From NCBI RefSeq assembly GCF_001625085.1, contig NZ_BDAW01000031.1, positions 1-64,000 on the forward strand: a stretch of DNA of 64,000 nucleotides. Direction: 5' to 3'. A model generated the notes under the pieces. The model did not search any database. It was given only the letters and a program-made list of their open reading frames with translations, and had not been told where the DNA came from. The first letter of the stretch is position 1. The number at the start of each line of letters is the position of its first letter. The DNA comes from Nocardia acidivorans NBRC 108247. Lineage in GTDB: Bacteria > Actinomycetota > Actinomycetes > Mycobacteriales > Mycobacteriaceae. The position numbers and the translations under genes were made by a program. This document shows, in pieces, positions 62,674-64,000 of the stretch.

Positions 62674-62798
62674 CCACGATTGAACCACGTGGACGGGTGC
62701 GGCGGACCGGGTTTCGCCTACACCGGCAACCGGCTTGAGCCAGCAAACCGGCAGAATCTGAAGAACGAGTGGACACCCTGCCCGATCTGTGCGCAGAC

Positions 62799-62812
62799 TA
62801 GAACTTGTTCTA
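62799..62812. promoter_or_regulatory. KstR-like operator (GMC side)
   Basis: TAGAACTTGTTCTA, a perfect palindrome of the KstR form T-AG-AAC-nn-GTT-CT-A, 40 bases before the GMC oxidoreductase start. Confidence 0.7.
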
Positions 62813-62851
62813 CAGTGACCGCAGGCACACTCGAGGATGAGGTAACGAAGA

Positions 62852-64000
62852 ATGACCGCTTCTCCGCGCTCCGGGGATTCCGCGACCGAAGCCGATTACG
62901 TCGTTGTTGGTTCGGGCAGCGCCGGCGCCGTGGTGGCGGGCCGACTCGCCCAACGCGGCGCCAGCGTGATCCTGTTGGAGGCCGGCCGTAGGGACAACAC
63001 CCGCATGGTCACCATGCCGGGCGCGATCAGCATGGTGCACACCGTCCCGCAGCTGAAGAAGCGCGTGACGTGGAAGCAGTACTCGGTCCCGCAGAAGCAC
63101 GCCAACGACCGCCTGATCCCGATGACCCGCGGCAAGGTGCTCGGCGGCTCCAGCTCGGTCAACGGCATGCTCTACGTGCGCGGTAACCGCGCCAACTACG
63201 ACTCCTGGGCCGCCGAGGGCAATACCGGCTGGAGTTATGAGGACGTGCTCCCGGCCTACAAGAGCCTGGAGAACTGGCAGGACGGCGCGAGCGATGTGCG
63301 CGGCGCGGGCGGCCCCATCGAGGTCACCCGGCAGCAGGACCTGACCCCGATCGCCCAGCAGTTCATGGTCGCCGCCTCCGAGACCCTTGGCGCGCCGATC
63401 ATCGAGGACTACAACGGCGCATCGCAGGAGGGCATCTCGATCTTCCAGCAGAGCGTCAAGAATGGTCTGCGCTACAGCTCCTCGCGCGGCTTCATCACCG
63501 ATATGCCGAACTCGAATCTGACCGTGCTCACCCATGTGCACGTCACCCGGATCGTGATCGAGAACGGCCGCGCCACCGGTGTCGAACTGGCCGAGAAGAA
63601 CGGCAGCCGCCGGATCGTGCGCGCAGCCAAGGAGGTCATCGTCTCCGGCGGCGTCATCGGCTCGCCGCAGCTGCTCATGCTCTCGGGCATCGGCCCGGCC
63701 GCGCACCTGCGCGAACTGGGCATCGACGTGGTGGCGGACCTGCCGGTCGGCCAGAACCTGCACGACCACCTGTTCGTGCCGATGACCTACATCTCGAAGA
63801 AGGCCATCCACCGCGGTATTCCGACCCACTTCGCCAGCGGCATCATGCGGGAATTGGCCCGCCCGGGCAGTTCCTGGATGGGGCGCACGGTCTTCGAGGC
63901 GTGCGGCTTCGTCAAGACCAAGTTCGCCGACGGCGACTACCCGGACATGCAGATCCACACCCTGCCGTGGAGCTACCCCATCCCCAACCAGGATGAGGAC
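62852..64000 (+). CDS. GMC-family oxidoreductase (choline/alcohol-dehydrogenase-like), 3' end outside window
   Basis: 383 codons present, open to the window edge. FAD motif DYVVVGSGSAGAVVAGRLAQ, RGKVLGGSSSVNGMLYVRGN and EVIVSGGVIGSPQLLMLSGI are typical of the GMC group near choline dehydrogenase/AlkJ. No signal peptide. A role on sterol side-chain or long-chain alcohols is inferred from the KstR-like box and the divergent CYP125-like P450. ATG 62852 follows GAGGT. Confidence 0.88.
   Translation, partial: MTASPRSGDSATEADYVVVGSGSAGAVVAGRLAQRGASVILLEAGRRDNTRMVTMPGAISMVHTVPQLKKRVTWKQYSVPQKHANDRLIPMTRGKVLGGSSSVNGMLYVRGNRANYDSWAAEGNTGWSYEDVLPAYKSLENWQDGASDVRGAGGPIEVTRQQDLTPIAQQFMVAASETLGAPIIEDYNGASQEGISIFQQSVKNGLRYSSSRGFITDMPNSNLTVLTHVHVTRIVIENGRATGVELAEKNGSRRIVRAAKEVIVSGGVIGSPQLLMLSGIGPAAHLRELGIDVVADLPVGQNLHDHLFVPMTYISKKAIHRGIPTHFASGIMRELARPGSSWMGRTVFEACGFVKTKFADGDYPDMQIHTLPWSYPIPNQDED

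Overview
The window is high-GC actinobacterial DNA that I assign to Nocardia or a close mycolic-acid relative. The dnaX / ybaB-recR / murT-gatD / leuA / ask-asd neighbourhood matches the mycobacterial block around Rv3708c-Rv3721c as I remember it. A PknK-type kinase, Mycobacterium-like FadA/FadB, CYP125- and CYP51-like P450s, and a CFA-type methyltransferase paired with an FAD oxidoreductase point the same way. Almost every gene has a long antisense shadow frame, as expected at this GC content. I saw no tRNA, rRNA, IS element or CRISPR array.

Left part (1-17.9 kb): the 3' part of dnaX; the fadA-fadB beta-oxidation complex, closed by a strong hairpin; a PknK-like kinase/regulator; a membrane-anchored esterase; a methyltransferase/FAD-oxidase pair of the 10-methyl fatty-acid type; small SRPBCC, VOC and MerR genes; ybaB-recR; and three small minus-strand genes, including a 63-aa secreted and a 62-aa Cys-rich protein.

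Middle (18-45.9 kb): a tightly packed four-gene operon (transglutaminase/amidoligase, circularly permuted ATP-grasp/alpha-E, transglutaminase, zinc metallopeptidase) that looks like an uncharacterised peptide-modification system. Then come leuA with a leucine-rich leader peptide, a MinD/ParA-like ATPase, an F420-type oxidoreductase, a LysR/EamA divergent pair, two Tat-exported flavoproteins (one cholesterol-oxidase-like), murT-gatD (peptidoglycan amidation), a voltage-sensor-like protein, LtrA, and ask-asd.

Accessory segment (45.9-48.3 kb): a DarT/DarG DNA ADP-ribosylation toxin-antitoxin cassette of visibly different composition lies between two near-identical 29-nt terminator cores. Its antitoxin carries an extra C-terminal domain resembling the 2A half of a UvrD helicase, with no Walker A half. 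This is my strongest candidate for something undescribed.

Right part (48.4-64 kb): an XRE/TPR regulator with a divergent 73-aa partner; a secreted serine hydrolase; a CDC48-like AAA ATPase with a TPR membrane protein; catalase; and a TetR/SDR pair with two perfect operators. Next is a decayed stretch: a divergent TetR/MFS pair that has lost both N-termini in one deletion, and the last ~120 codons of a CYP51 gene behind an intact TetR gene. A glutathione peroxidase follows, and the window ends in a CYP125-like P450 divergent from a GMC oxidoreductase, with two KstR-like boxes between them, suggesting sterol-responsive control.
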